A stretch of 64,000 nucleotides of DNA from SCTD01 sp963784675 (GTDB taxonomy: Bacteria; Actinomycetota; Actinomycetes; Mycobacteriales; SCTD01). Within the stretch, counting starts at the first letter, position 1. The number at the start of each line of letters is the position of its first letter. The stretch is taken from contig CAWASE010000019.1 of assembly GCA_963784675.1 (NCBI GenBank), positions 186,001 to 250,000 of the forward strand, in the 5' to 3' direction. Below the pieces are notes generated by a model. That model was not told the origin of the DNA and ran no database searches. It was given only the letters and a program-made list of their open reading frames with translations. Positions 1-8,586 of this stretch are shown one piece after another. Position numbers and translations under genes: made by a program.

Positions 1-491
1 GCGTGCCCGGTGACCGGGTGGCCTGCTGCAGCAACGGCCACGTCACCGTGCAGCCGAAGGGCGCCGGCACGCCGGTCGAGCTCGCGGAGCCGTACCTGTT
101 CGAGGACGACCAGCAGGTCTTCTGCAACGCCGGGCTCGGTGCGGAGAACTGTCCGGCCGGCGCCGAGGGCATCCTGGTGCCCGACGGTCGCCTGTGGGTC
201 ATGGGTGACCACCGGGGTGCGTCGGCCGACTCGCGGGCCCACATCAGCGACGCGAACAAGGGCACCGTGCCGCAGGACAAGGTGATCGGACGCGCGTTCG
301 TCATCGTCTGGCCGTTCGGTCGGGCCGACGTCCTGTCGGTGCCGTCCACCTTCGACGGGCCGGCGAGCGCGCTGGGCCCGCTGCCCGCGTACGCCGTCAC
401 GGGCACGCCGTACGCGCTCGGCCTCGCCGGAGCGCTACCGCTCGTCGGCCTGCGGCGCCGGTGGCGTCGCCGGCGGGGCGCCCGGGCCTGA
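1..491 (+). CDS. lepB: Type I signal peptidase, 3' part (5' end outside window)
   Basis: Membrane-bound serine protease that removes signal peptides from exported proteins. Only about 162 C-terminal residues are in the window, read in frame from base 3. The conserved family box with GDHRGASADSR lies near bases 204-236, followed by the VIGRAFVIVWP segment. The Ser and Lys catalytic boxes would lie upstream, outside the window. A hydrophobic segment (bases about 400-450) followed by an Arg-rich end (RRRWRRRR) suggests a C-terminal membrane anchor, common in actinobacterial LepB. It lies just upstream of the Nudix/rnhB genes, the usual actinobacterial position. Confidence 0.9.
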   Translation, partial: VPGDRVACCSNGHVTVQPKGAGTPVELAEPYLFEDDQQVFCNAGLGAENCPAGAEGILVPDGRLWVMGDHRGASADSRAHISDANKGTVPQDKVIGRAFVIVWPFGRADVLSVPSTFDGPASALGPLPAYAVTGTPYALGLAGALPLVGLRRRWRRRRGARA

Positions 492-498
492 GCCGCGG

Positions 499-1014
499 GT
501 GTCCTGCCCGGACTCGCCACGGCTGTCGGCGAAGGCGTTCCTGCTCGACGCCGCGGGCCGCGTGCTGCTGCTCGACTGCACCGACCCCGGTGACCCCGGC
601 ACCACCTGGTGGGAGCTGCCGGGCGGCGGCGTCGAGGCCGAGGAGGACGAGATCGACGCCGTCGTCCGCGAGGTGGCCGAGGAGACCGGGCTGACCGTCG
701 ACGCCGCGGACGTCGGTCCGCTGCTGTGGACCCAGGACAGCACCTACACCTGGCTGGGGGTGCGCCGGTGGGCCCGCTGCCACGGCCGGGTGGTCGCCGC
801 GCACGGTGCGGCGGGCGTCGCGGCCGGGGCTGCCGTCGCCGCACCCCTGGCGCTGACCGACGACGAGCACGGCACGATCCTGGGTTCTCGCTGGTGGACG
901 GTCGAGCAGGTGATCGCCCACGAGGGCCGCTTCTTCCCGAGCACCCTGCCGAGCCTGCTGCCCCGCGTGCTTGCAGGGGAGCGCGTCGACGAACCGTTCG
1001 ACCGGTGGAACTGA
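499..1014 (+). CDS. Nudix hydrolase
   Basis: Hydrolase of nucleoside diphosphates linked to another group; the substrate cannot be read from the sequence. The 171-residue protein has a complete Nudix box: GGGVEAEED, then REVAEETGL, matching Gx5Ex7REUxEExGU (bases about 622-690). The GTG start at 499 lies 7 bases after the lepB stop and no better start is visible. A second, separate Nudix gene follows at 1038. The two share the general fold and the ETGL region but differ outside the box, so they are likely related paralogues with different substrates. Confidence 0.88.
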   Translation: MSCPDSPRLSAKAFLLDAAGRVLLLDCTDPGDPGTTWWELPGGGVEAEEDEIDAVVREVAEETGLTVDAADVGPLLWTQDSTYTWLGVRRWARCHGRVVAAHGAAGVAAGAAVAAPLALTDDEHGTILGSRWWTVEQVIAHEGRFFPSTLPSLLPRVLAGERVDEPFDRWN

Positions 1015-1021
1015 CTGCTCC

Positions 1022-1027
1022 TAGACT
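1022..1027 (+). promoter_or_regulatory. Possible -10 hexamer TAGACT
   Basis: TAGACT fits the actinobacterial TANNNT -10 form and ends 10 bases before the ATG of the second Nudix gene, so a transcript could start at or just before the start codon. No convincing -35 element is visible. Confidence 0.4.
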
Positions 1028-1037
1028 CTGCAGCCTG

Positions 1038-1499
1038 ATGGAGGAGCCTGTCGAGCGTCACGCGGCGCGGGTGCTGCTGGTCGACGCCGCCGGGCGCATC
1101 CTGCTGCTGCACGGCGGTGACCCGAGCGCTCCGGAGCGCGGCCAGTGGTGGTTCACCCCCGGCGGGGGCCGCGAGGGCGACGAAGGGCCGGCCGAGGCCG
1201 CCAGCCGCGAGCTCGCCGAGGAGACCGGGCTGCGGGTCCCGGCGTCCGCGCTGGGTCCGGTGGTGCACGAGCGGACGACGGAGTTCACCTTCGTCGGCGC
1301 GCACTACCGGCAGTTCGAGCACTACTACCTGCTGCGCGTCGACGCGCACGAGGTCGACACCGCCGGCGCCGACGCCGTGGTCGACCCCGGGGTCACCGGC
1401 CACCGCTGGTGGGCGCTCGCCGACCTGCGCAGCACGGGAGAGGTCGTCTTCCCTCCTGAGCTGGCGGACCTGCTGGAACGGGTGCTCCGGACGGCATGA
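1038..1499 (+). CDS. Nudix hydrolase (second of a pair)
   Basis: A 153-residue Nudix protein. The box reads GGGREGDEG ... SRELAEETGL (bases about 1161-1230) with the catalytic Glu residues present. The frame stays open far upstream through the preceding gene, but the ATG at 1038 is preferred because it follows the end of the first Nudix gene and a TAGACT hexamer. The stop overlaps the rnhB start (ATGA), so it is probably co-translated with rnhB. The substrate is unknown; nucleotide-pool sanitation or cofactor turnover are both plausible. Confidence 0.88.
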   Translation: MEEPVERHAARVLLVDAAGRILLLHGGDPSAPERGQWWFTPGGGREGDEGPAEAASRELAEETGLRVPASALGPVVHERTTEFTFVGAHYRQFEHYYLLRVDAHEVDTAGADAVVDPGVTGHRWWALADLRSTGEVVFPPELADLLERVLRTA

Positions 1500-2230
1500 G
1501 GGCGCCGCGGCCGGTCGTCCGGACCGAGAACGGGCTGTGGGCGCTGGAGCGGGTGCTGCAGCGCAGCGGCTTCCCGCACGTCGCCGGCGCCGACGAGGCC
1601 GGACGCGGCGCGTGCGCGGGCCCGCTCGTCGTCGCCGCGGTCGTCCTGCCGCACGGTCGACGGGGTGAGGTGCCGGGCCTGGCCGACTCCAAGCTGCTCA
1701 CCGAGGCCGCCCGCGAGGCCGCCTACGCGCAGGTCGTGCGGCGGGCGCTCGCGTGGTCGGTGGTCGTCGTCCCGTCGACCGAGGTCGACCGGTGCGGGCT
1801 GCACGTCATGAACATCCGGGCGATGCGGCAGGCGGTGGTGCGGCTGGACCCCGCGCCGTCCTACGTCCTGACCGACGGCTTCGCGATCGCCGGGCTGCCG
1901 GCGCCGACGCTCGCGGTGTGGAAGGGCGACCGGGTCGCCGCCTGCGTCGCTGCTGCCTCCGTCGTCGCCAAGGTCACCCGCGACCGGATGCTGCGCACGC
2001 TGCACGAGCGCTGGCCGCAGTACGGCTTCGACCGTCACAAGGGCTACAGCACCGCGGAGCACATGGCGGCGCTCGGCGCGCACGGACCGTGCGCCGAGCA
2101 CCGCTACTCCTACGTCAACGTGCGTGCGGCGCAGCAGCACCGGCTCGCCCCCGAGGACGCGCGCGTGCGGTTGGATGGGGGCATGAGCAGCCCGGATGCG
2201 CGCACGACCGGCCTCGAGGCGTGGCGATGA
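1496..2230 (+). CDS. rnhB: Ribonuclease HII
   Basis: Endonuclease that nicks RNA in RNA-DNA hybrids and removes single ribonucleotides misincorporated into DNA. The 244-residue protein carries the metal-binding motif DEAGRG (Asp33, Glu34), the LADSKLL segment, a later Asp in LTDGF and the HKGYSTAEH motif, all typical of RNase HII. The ATG overlaps the upstream stop (ATGA), and its own stop overlaps the DUF2469 start. About 30 C-terminal residues after SYVNVRAA look like an unconserved tail. Confidence 0.95.
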   Translation: MRAPRPVVRTENGLWALERVLQRSGFPHVAGADEAGRGACAGPLVVAAVVLPHGRRGEVPGLADSKLLTEAAREAAYAQVVRRALAWSVVVVPSTEVDRCGLHVMNIRAMRQAVVRLDPAPSYVLTDGFAIAGLPAPTLAVWKGDRVAACVAAASVVAKVTRDRMLRTLHERWPQYGFDRHKGYSTAEHMAALGAHGPCAEHRYSYVNVRAAQQHRLAPEDARVRLDGGMSSPDARTTGLEAWR

Positions 2231-2553
2231 GCGCCGAGGAGCTGGAGAAGTACGAGACCGAGATGGAGCTGCAGCTCTACCGGGAGTACCGCGACATCGT
2301 CCGCCAGTTCGACTACGTCGTCGAGACCGAGCGGCGCTTCTACCTGGCGAACGCGGTCGACGTCCAGCCGCGCACCAGCGACGGTGAGGTGTGGTTCGAG
2401 CTGACCCTCACCGACGCCTGGGTCTGGGACATGTACCGGCCGGCGCGCTTCGTGAAGTCGGTCCGGGTGCTGACCTTCAAGGACGTCAACGTCGAGAAGC
2501 TCGAGAAGCCCGATCTGGAGATGCCCGGGGATCATCCGCCGGAGCAGGGGTAG
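2227..2553 (+). CDS. DUF2469 family protein
   Basis: A 108-residue, acidic, soluble protein of the actinobacterial DUF2469 family, which has no firmly assigned function. It begins MSAEELEKYETEMELQLYRE and continues with the conserved tract containing FDYVVETERRFYLAN and VKSVRVLTFKDVNVEKLEKP. The ATG overlaps the rnhB stop (ATGA), the usual arrangement of this pair in actinobacteria, which suggests translational coupling. No signal peptide or membrane segment is seen. Confidence 0.92.
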   Translation: MSAEELEKYETEMELQLYREYRDIVRQFDYVVETERRFYLANAVDVQPRTSDGEVWFELTLTDAWVWDMYRPARFVKSVRVLTFKDVNVEKLEKPDLEMPGDHPPEQG

Positions 2554-2562
2554 GCCACGGGC

Positions 2563-3120
2563 ATGACGACCCCGGCAGACGGCACCAGCGAGACGACCCA
2601 GCAACAGCAGGCGCAGGTGAGCGAGCCGACGGGCGACGGTCCGGTCACCCTCGAGCAGCGCACCGAGCCGGGTGGGCAGGGCAGCCCCGACACCAACCAG
2701 GGCAAGGCCGAGCCGCTCTCGCCGACTCCGGACCATCCCGAGCCGCTGGCCGTCCCGCAGCTGTCGGACCTCAACGTCGGCGCCGGTGATCCTCAGGCCG
2801 CCTCGCACCCCGCTGCGGCGGCGCGAGCGCACACCGGCGCGGCCTCGCTCGCGCGGGGGGCGGGAGGCGTCACGGCCGGGCCCGACGCGCACCCGGAGGG
2901 CACGGCGCACCGAGCACCGGGCCAGCAGGGCGCCACCCCGGCGGGGGAGTCGACGGAGGTGGACGTCGAGGCCGGCGCCGCGCGGGCCACGCCGGCTGAC
3001 GGCGCGACGTCGTCGGCGGGAGATCCGGCGTCGGTGCCCGGCACGGGCAGCCAGTCCCTCGCCGGCTCGAGCCAGACGCAGGAGCCGGTCGACGGGGTGC
3101 GGCTGCCGGGCGGCACCTGA
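2563..3120 (+). CDS. Hypothetical low-complexity protein
   Basis: A 185-residue protein that I do not recognise. It is rich in Gly, Ala, Pro, Thr, Ser, Glu and Gln, has almost no large hydrophobic residues, and lacks a signal peptide or membrane segment, so it is probably intrinsically disordered. It starts with an ATG 9 bases after the DUF2469 stop and its codons have the high third-position GC of neighbouring genes, which supports real coding. It lies between DUF2469 and yraN, a position where many actinobacteria have no gene or a poorly conserved one. Confidence 0.6.
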   Translation: MTTPADGTSETTQQQQAQVSEPTGDGPVTLEQRTEPGGQGSPDTNQGKAEPLSPTPDHPEPLAVPQLSDLNVGAGDPQAASHPAAAARAHTGAASLARGAGGVTAGPDAHPEGTAHRAPGQQGATPAGESTEVDVEAGAARATPADGATSSAGDPASVPGTGSQSLAGSSQTQEPVDGVRLPGGT

Positions 3121-3186
3121 CCGGCTTCTCCACAGAAGGGCCCGCGGGCCTGGCGGGTCCGCTGCTGCGGCGGCACCGTCTCCAGG

Positions 3187-3552
3187 GTGGACAACGCGGC
3201 GCACGGTCTGGGTCGGTGGGGTGAGGACCTCGCGGCGCAGCACCTCCAGGCGCTGGGGTGGCTGCTGCTGGCCCGCAACTGGCGCTGTCCGCACGGCGAG
3301 CTGGACCTGGTGGCGCAGGAAGCGGACGGCACCATCGTCTTCGTCGAGGTCAAGACGCGCAGCGGACGCGGCTTCGGCGAACCCGCCGAGGCGGTCGGTC
3401 CGCGCAAGGCGGCCAAGGTGCGCCAGCTGGCGCTGCTGTGGCTCAGTGCCAGTCGTCCGCCCGGCGGCGGCGAGCTGCGCTTCGATGTCGTCGCGATCGT
3501 CCGGCAGCGCGGGACGGCGCCGGAGATGACCCACCTGCGTGGGGCGTTCTGA
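3187..3552 (+). CDS. YraN family (UPF0102) endonuclease-like protein
   Basis: A 121-residue protein with the restriction-endonuclease-like core of UPF0102: LGRWGEDLAAQHL, GELDLVAQEADGTIVFVEVK and the following TRSGRGFGEP. The acidic residues of GELDL and the Glu-x-Lys of VEVK resemble a PD-(D/E)xK metal site. Function in the family is unproven; links to recombination or DNA processing are inferred from its regular place beside yifB and dprA. The GTG at 3187 is used because it gives the usual start relative to the conserved WGEDLAA motif. Confidence 0.9.
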   Translation: MDNAAHGLGRWGEDLAAQHLQALGWLLLARNWRCPHGELDLVAQEADGTIVFVEVKTRSGRGFGEPAEAVGPRKAAKVRQLALLWLSASRPPGGGELRFDVVAIVRQRGTAPEMTHLRGAF

Positions 3553-3805
3553 GCGCTCCACCGACGGTCGGGACGGACCGCTCGCGTCGCGTCTGCGTGC
3601 CGCGGCGCCTTCGGGGGCTGAGCCGGCGCGTCGCTCCGCGCACGGCGGTGCCGCTCTGCGGAGACCTCCAGGACGGGCGGTGCTGGCGACCGTCAGGTCC
3701 GGGGCCGCCAGCGTTGTCCACACCGCACCGTTGCGTCCACAGTCCGGCCGCGCAGCCCCCACCGCCGCGTCACCGGGCACATCGTGGGCGCCGGAGGTGG
3801 TGGCG

Positions 3806-5332
3806 ATGGCGCTGGCCAAGGCGTACGCGGTGGGGCTCGTCGGGCTGGACGGCACGCTGGTGGAGGTCGAGGCCGACCTGGCCCAGGGTCTGCCCGGCAT
3901 GACGGTGATCGGTCTGCCGGACGCGGCGCTCGCCGAGGCCCGCGACCGGATCCGGGCAGCGGTGGTCAACAGCGGCCAGTCCTGGCCGCAGAAGCGCATC
4001 ACGCTCGCCCTGTCGCCGGCGGCGCTGCCCAAGCGGGGCAGCGGGTTCGACCTGGCGCTCGCCGCGGCCGTGCTCGCGGCCCACGGCGCCCTGCCGGCCG
4101 AGGCGCTGCACGGACGGGTCCTGGTCGGCGAGCTCGGTCTGGACGGGCAGGTACGGCCCGTCCGCGGCGTGCTGCCCGTGGTGCTGACGGCCCTGGCGGC
4201 CGGGGTGGAACGCGTGGTGGTGCCGCTGGCCAACCTCGCCGAGGCTCGGCTCGTCCCCGAGGTGCAGGCGCGCGGCGTGGGTAGCCTGCGCGACCTGGTG
4301 GCCCTGCTCACCGGCGCCGACTACGACGAGACCCCGCCGCCCCGCGAAGCCGAACCGGACGACCCGGGCGCCGGTCCGGACCTGCGCGATGTCGCCGGCC
4401 AGGTCGGCGGCCGGACGGCGGTCGAGGTGGCGGCGGCCGGTGGCCACCACCTGCTGCTGCTGGGACCGCCGGGCAGCGGCAAGACGATGCTCGCCGAGCG
4501 GATGGTCGGGCTGCTGCCGCCGCTGCCGCTGGAGCACGCGCTGCAGGTGACCGCCGTGCACTCGGTCGCCGGGACGCTGCCCGCCGGCACGCCGCTGGTG
4601 TCGCGTCCACCGTTCCAGGACCCGCACCACAGCGCGACGATGGCCTCCATCGTCGGAGGCGGCAGCGGCGTCGCGCGCCCCGGTGCTGCCTCGCTGGCCC
4701 ACCGTGGCGTGCTGTTCCTGGACGAGGCACCGGAGTTCTCGCGCGGCGTGCTCGACGCGCTGCGCCAACCGCTGGAGAGCGGCCGGCTGGCCATCACCCG
4801 GGTGGGCGGCACCGCCGTCTACCCGGCAGCCTTCCTCCTGCTGCTCGCCGCCAACTACTGCCCGTGCGCCAAGCCCGAGGACTGCTCCTGCCCGCCGGAC
4901 GTCCGGCGGCGCTACCTGGCGCGGCTGTCGGGACCGCTGCTCGACCGGGTCGACATGCACGTCGAGGTGCCGCGGATCAGCCGGGCCGAGATGCTCGCCG
5001 ACCTCGCCAGCACCGAGCCGAGCGCGACCGTCGCCGTGCGGGTCAGCGCTGCCCGGCAGCAGGCGCTGGCTCGCTACGCCGGCACGCCGTGGCGCAGCAA
5101 CGGGGACGTCCCGGCGGTGGAGCTGCGTCGTCGCTGGCCGCTGCCCCGGCAGGTGACGCGCGCCGTCGACGACGCCATGGACGTCGGGCTGCTCACCGCG
5201 CGTGGCTACGGCCGGGTGCTGCGGCTGGCCTGGACGCTCGGTGACCTGGAGCAGGCCGGCCGGCCCGGCCCGCAGCACGTCGCGCACGCGCTCAGCTTCC
5301 GCCTCGGCACGGCCCAGCGGACTGCGGCGTGA
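3806..5332 (+). CDS. YifB/ComM-type Mg-chelatase-like AAA+ ATPase
   Basis: A 508-residue AAA+ ATPase of the YifB/ComM family; ComM acts as a branch-migration helicase during integration of transformed DNA in some bacteria. N-terminal ChlI-like domain (MALAKAYAVGLVGLDG...), Walker A GPPGSGKT near residue 220, Walker B VLFLDEAPEF near residue 303, then a Cys-containing segment (NYCPCAKPEDCSCPP) and the C-terminal Mg-chelatase domain. The frame is open upstream to 3539, but the family begins at MALAKAY, so ATG 3806 is chosen; an in-frame GTG at 3800 is an alternative. The stop overlaps the dprA GTG. Confidence 0.92.
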   Translation: MALAKAYAVGLVGLDGTLVEVEADLAQGLPGMTVIGLPDAALAEARDRIRAAVVNSGQSWPQKRITLALSPAALPKRGSGFDLALAAAVLAAHGALPAEALHGRVLVGELGLDGQVRPVRGVLPVVLTALAAGVERVVVPLANLAEARLVPEVQARGVGSLRDLVALLTGADYDETPPPREAEPDDPGAGPDLRDVAGQVGGRTAVEVAAAGGHHLLLLGPPGSGKTMLAERMVGLLPPLPLEHALQVTAVHSVAGTLPAGTPLVSRPPFQDPHHSATMASIVGGGSGVARPGAASLAHRGVLFLDEAPEFSRGVLDALRQPLESGRLAITRVGGTAVYPAAFLLLLAANYCPCAKPEDCSCPPDVRRRYLARLSGPLLDRVDMHVEVPRISRAEMLADLASTEPSATVAVRVSAARQQALARYAGTPWRSNGDVPAVELRRRWPLPRQVTRAVDDAMDVGLLTARGYGRVLRLAWTLGDLEQAGRPGPQHVAHALSFRLGTAQRTAA

Positions 5333-6510
5333 CCACCGGCGCAGCACGTCTTGCGGAGCAGGGGGAGACGGAGGAGAGCGCCGAGCGGCTCGCCCGGGCC
5401 GGGCTGACGCGCATCGCCGAGCCGGGCGACCCCGCCGTCGCCGACGCCGTCGAGCGCCTCGGCGCCGTCCGCACCTGGCAGCGTCTGCGCGAGGGCTCGG
5501 GGGTCGGACGGGTGACCCAGGCGGCGCTGCCCGGGATGGCACTGCGGGCCGAGGGCGTCGACCCGCGGCAAGACCTGGAGGTTGCGCAGCGTTGCGGCGC
5601 CCGGTTCGTCTGCCCCGGTGAGCCGGAATGGCCGGACGCCGCCCTCAGCTGGCAGCCGGACGGGCTGCTGGGCGCGCCGCCGTTCGCCCTGTGGCTGCGC
5701 GGCCCGGCCCGGTTGGACACCGTCGCCCGGCGAGCGGTCGCCGTCGTCGGGGCCCGCGCCGCCACCAGCTACGGGGTGCACGTGGCCACCGACCTGTCCG
5801 CGGGCCTGGCACAGTCCGGCGTCGCCGTCGTCAGCGGCGGCGCCTACGGCATCGACGCGGCGGCGCACCGCGGAGCGCTGTCGGCCGAGGGCGCGCCGAC
5901 GGTGGCCGTGCTCGCCTGCGGCGTCGACGTCGCCTACCCGCGCGGCAACGACCGGTTGCTCGCCCAGGTCGCCGAGACGGGCCTGCTGGTGTCCGAGCTG
6001 CCCCCGGGGCGCCCTCCTACCCGTCGGCACTTCCTGGTCCGCAACCGCCTGATCGCGGCGCTCTCGCTGGGCACGGTCGTGGTCGAGGCCGCGGCCCGGA
6101 GCGGGTCGCTGGCCACGATCGAGCGGGCGCGGCTGCTCAACCGGGTGGTCATGGCCGTGCCCGGGCCCGTGACGTCGGCGATGTCGGTCGGCTGCCACGC
6201 GCAGCTCCGCGACGGCGCGTCGTGCGTGACGCGCGCCGTCGAGGTGCTGGAGCTGGTCGGTCGGCTCGGCCAGGACGCTGCCCAGCCGGTGGCCGGCAGG
6301 CGCTCGGTGCGGGACGGCCTGTCCGACGTCACGCTGCGGATCCTGGACGCGCTACCGGTACGCAGCTGCGTCGGGCTCGCCGGGATCGCCCGGTCGGCAG
6401 GCGTCTCGACGTTGATCGTGCAGCAGGTGCTGCCGCCGCTGCAGGTGCACGGACTCGTCGAGCAGACGCCGGACGGCTACCGCCTCACCGCCCTCGGTGC
6501 CGGCCGCTGA
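5329..6510 (+). CDS. dprA: DNA-processing protein DprA
   Basis: Loads RecA on incoming single-stranded DNA in transformable bacteria; its role in actinobacteria is less clear. The 393-residue protein has the Rossmann-like DprA core: AVVGARAATSYG, VVSGGAYGIDAAAH, ACGVDVAYPRGN, SELPPGRPPTRRHF, RSGSLATIERA and VPGPVTSAMSVG. A C-terminal winged-helix-like segment follows (LDALPVRSCVGLAGIARSAG). The GTG start overlaps the yifB stop (GTGA), indicating a coupled yifB-dprA operon. Confidence 0.93.
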   Translation: MTTGAARLAEQGETEESAERLARAGLTRIAEPGDPAVADAVERLGAVRTWQRLREGSGVGRVTQAALPGMALRAEGVDPRQDLEVAQRCGARFVCPGEPEWPDAALSWQPDGLLGAPPFALWLRGPARLDTVARRAVAVVGARAATSYGVHVATDLSAGLAQSGVAVVSGGAYGIDAAAHRGALSAEGAPTVAVLACGVDVAYPRGNDRLLAQVAETGLLVSELPPGRPPTRRHFLVRNRLIAALSLGTVVVEAAARSGSLATIERARLLNRVVMAVPGPVTSAMSVGCHAQLRDGASCVTRAVEVLELVGRLGQDAAQPVAGRRSVRDGLSDVTLRILDALPVRSCVGLAGIARSAGVSTLIVQQVLPPLQVHGLVEQTPDGYRLTALGAGR

Positions 6511-6602
6511 GGCGGAGACGACGGACTCGCAGCCCGCCGGAGCAGCCTGCGACCGGCGCGGCGGCTTGACCCGGCCCGCGACGTCCACGCACCGTTCCGG
6601 CT

Positions 6603-7526
6603 GTGCCCCCCAGCGACGTCTCGCGGCTCCCCCCCGGCCTGCAGCAGGCCTTGGACGCGTTCGCCGCGCACCTGGAGCTGGAGCGCAACTGCTCCGCGCA
6701 CACGGTCCGGGCCTATCGCGGCGACGTCGCGGGGCTCCTGCGAGCACGCCGGCCGACTGGGTGCGACGGCCGCGTCCGACCTCGACCTCGCGACGCTGCG
6801 CTCGTGGCTCGCCCGCACGCGCAGCACGGGAGCAGCGCGGTCGACCCTGGCCCGGCGGGCGTCCAGCGCCCGGGTCTTCACCGCGTGGGCGTTGCGTCGC
6901 GGGCTGCTGAGCGTCGACCCCGGCCTGCTGCTGGCGACCCCCGGGGCCACCGCACGCTGCCGGAGGTGCTGCGCGCCGACCAGGCGGCACAGCTGCTGGA
7001 CGGCGCGGACGGGCAGGAGCCGGGCGACCTCCGGGACCGGGCGGTGCTCGAGCTGCTCTATGCCACCGGCATCCGGGTCGGCGAGCTGTGCGGCCTGGAC
7101 CTCGACGACGTCGACGACGCCCGACGCGTGGTCCGGGTGCTGGGCAAGGGCAACCGGGAACGTTCCGTGCCGTTCGGCGTGCCGGCCGAGCGGGCCGTGG
7201 CCGCCTGGCGCACGCGCGGACGCCCGGCGTGGGTGACGCCGGCCAGCGGCCCGGCGCTGCTGCTCGGGGTCCGCGGGCGCCGGCTCGACCCGCGGGCCGC
7301 GCGCACGCTGGTCCACCGGCGGCTCGCGAAGGTCCCCGGCGCGGCCGACCTCGGACCGCACGGCCTCCGGCACTCTGCCGCGACCCATCTGCTGGAAGGC
7401 GGTGCCGATCTACGGGCGGTGCAGGAGCTGCTGGGCCACGCGTCGCTCGCCACGACGCAGATCTACACCCATGTGAGCGTCGAACGGCTGCGCAGCAGCT
7501 ACGCACAAGCGCACCCCCGCGCCTGA
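6603..7526 (+). CDS. xerC: Tyrosine recombinase XerC-like, with two compensating frame breaks
   Basis: Tyrosine recombinase that resolves chromosome dimers at dif with XerD. The straight reading (307 residues) has a normal N-terminus (LELERNCSAHTVRAYRGDV) and a complete catalytic domain: Arg in GIRVGELCGL, Lys in GKGNRERS, HGLRH, LLGHAS and the Tyr of TQIYTHV. Between about 6738 and 6950, however, it gives family-unlike sequence. The +1 frame there encodes the expected stretch (DLDLATLRSWLARTR, then TAWALRRGLLSVDP). One extra base near 6739 and one missing base in the C-run near 6947 would explain this. Sequencing error is more likely than a real defect. The GTG at 6603 is taken as start. Confidence 0.8.
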   Translation: MPPSDVSRLPPGLQQALDAFAAHLELERNCSAHTVRAYRGDVAGLLRARRPTGCDGRVRPRPRDAALVARPHAQHGSSAVDPGPAGVQRPGLHRVGVASRAAERRPRPAAGDPRGHRTLPEVLRADQAAQLLDGADGQEPGDLRDRAVLELLYATGIRVGELCGLDLDDVDDARRVVRVLGKGNRERSVPFGVPAERAVAAWRTRGRPAWVTPASGPALLLGVRGRRLDPRAARTLVHRRLAKVPGAADLGPHGLRHSAATHLLEGGADLRAVQELLGHASLATTQIYTHVSVERLRSSYAQAHPRA

Positions 7527-7632
7527 GAGTGACGGACCTGACGCTTTCTGCGACCAACCGCGGGAGAGCAGGCTAGGCTCGCGGCGGGCAGCAGCCTGAC
7601 GAGGATCGGTCGAACGGGGTGAGGAACGAGCC

Positions 7633-8586
7633 ATGACCGTGCGCACCCCTAAGACCGGCGGAGCCTCGGAGACCGGGCTGGCTGACTCACGCGGCGTCGC
7701 AGGCGATCTCGCGGTCCAGGGCGAGCCGACCGAGGCCCCCCCCGCCGAGCCCAGCGCCCCTCCGGTCAAGGCGACGCCGCGTCGCGGTCGCTACGCCGGA
7801 GTCAGCGACGAAGAGCGGGCCGAGATCGAGTCGGCGATCGCCCTGCTGTGGCGCGAGTACAAGGACACCGGCGAAGAACGGCTGCGCGAGCGGCTGATCC
7901 TGCACTACTCCCCACTGGTCAAGTATGTCGCCGGCCGCGTGGGCGTGGGCCTGCCGCCCAACATCGAGCAGGCCGACCTGGTCTCCTACGGCATCTTCGG
8001 CCTCATCGACGCGATCCAGAAGTTCGACCTGTCGCGGGCCATCAAGTTCGAGACCTACGCGATCAGCCGGATCAAGGGCGCGATCATCGACGAGCTCCGC
8101 TCGATCGACTGGATCCCGCGCTCGGTCCGCTACAAGGCCCGCGAGGTCGAGAAGGCCTATGCGGCGCTGGAGGCCAAGCTTCACCGCACTCCCACCGAGG
8201 CCGAGGTCGCTGCTGAGCTCGGCATCGCGCTGGAGGACCTGCACACGATCTTCAGCCAGGTCAGCTTCGTCAACGTCGTGGCGCTGGACGAGCTCCTCAC
8301 GGCCGGCGGCGAGAAGGGCGACAAGCTCTCGCTCGTCGACACCCTGGAGGACACCAAGGCCGAGGACCCGGTGCAGGCCTTCGAGTCCGAGGAGACCAAG
8401 TACCTGCTGGCGAAGGCGATCAACACGCTGCCCGAGCGGGAGAAGATCGTCGTGACCCTCTACTACTACGAGGGCCTGACGCTCGCCGAGATCGGCCAGG
8501 TCCTCGGCGTCACCGAGAGCCGCATCTGCCAGATGCACACCAAGGCAGTGCTGCAGCTGCGCGGGAAGCTCGCCGACAGCGACTGA
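7633..8586 (+). CDS. whiG: RNA polymerase sigma factor, WhiG/FliA family
   Basis: A 317-residue sigma-70 family factor. Region 2 includes DLVSYGIFGLIDAIQKFD and the ISRIKGAIIDELRSIDWIPR tract characteristic of WhiG/FliA; region 4 has the helix-turn-helix LAEIGQVLGVTESRICQMH. WhiG triggers sporulation of aerial hyphae in Streptomyces; homologues in motile actinobacteria drive flagellar genes. No flagellar gene is visible here, so which regulon it controls is open. The N-terminal 55 residues are Pro/Ala-rich and unconserved. The stop codon lies in a 10-bp tandem repeat. Confidence 0.9.
   Translation: MTVRTPKTGGASETGLADSRGVAGDLAVQGEPTEAPPAEPSAPPVKATPRRGRYAGVSDEERAEIESAIALLWREYKDTGEERLRERLILHYSPLVKYVAGRVGVGLPPNIEQADLVSYGIFGLIDAIQKFDLSRAIKFETYAISRIKGAIIDELRSIDWIPRSVRYKAREVEKAYAALEAKLHRTPTEAEVAAELGIALEDLHTIFSQVSFVNVVALDELLTAGGEKGDKLSLVDTLEDTKAEDPVQAFESEETKYLLAKAINTLPEREKIVVTLYYYEGLTLAEIGQVLGVTESRICQMHTKAVLQLRGKLADSD

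Noticed and set aside
2110..4311. A 733-codon minus-strand frame across DUF2469, yraN and yifB
   Set aside because: Low-complexity Arg/Ala/Gly composition and no motifs; it mirrors well-supported plus-strand genes in GC-rich DNA.
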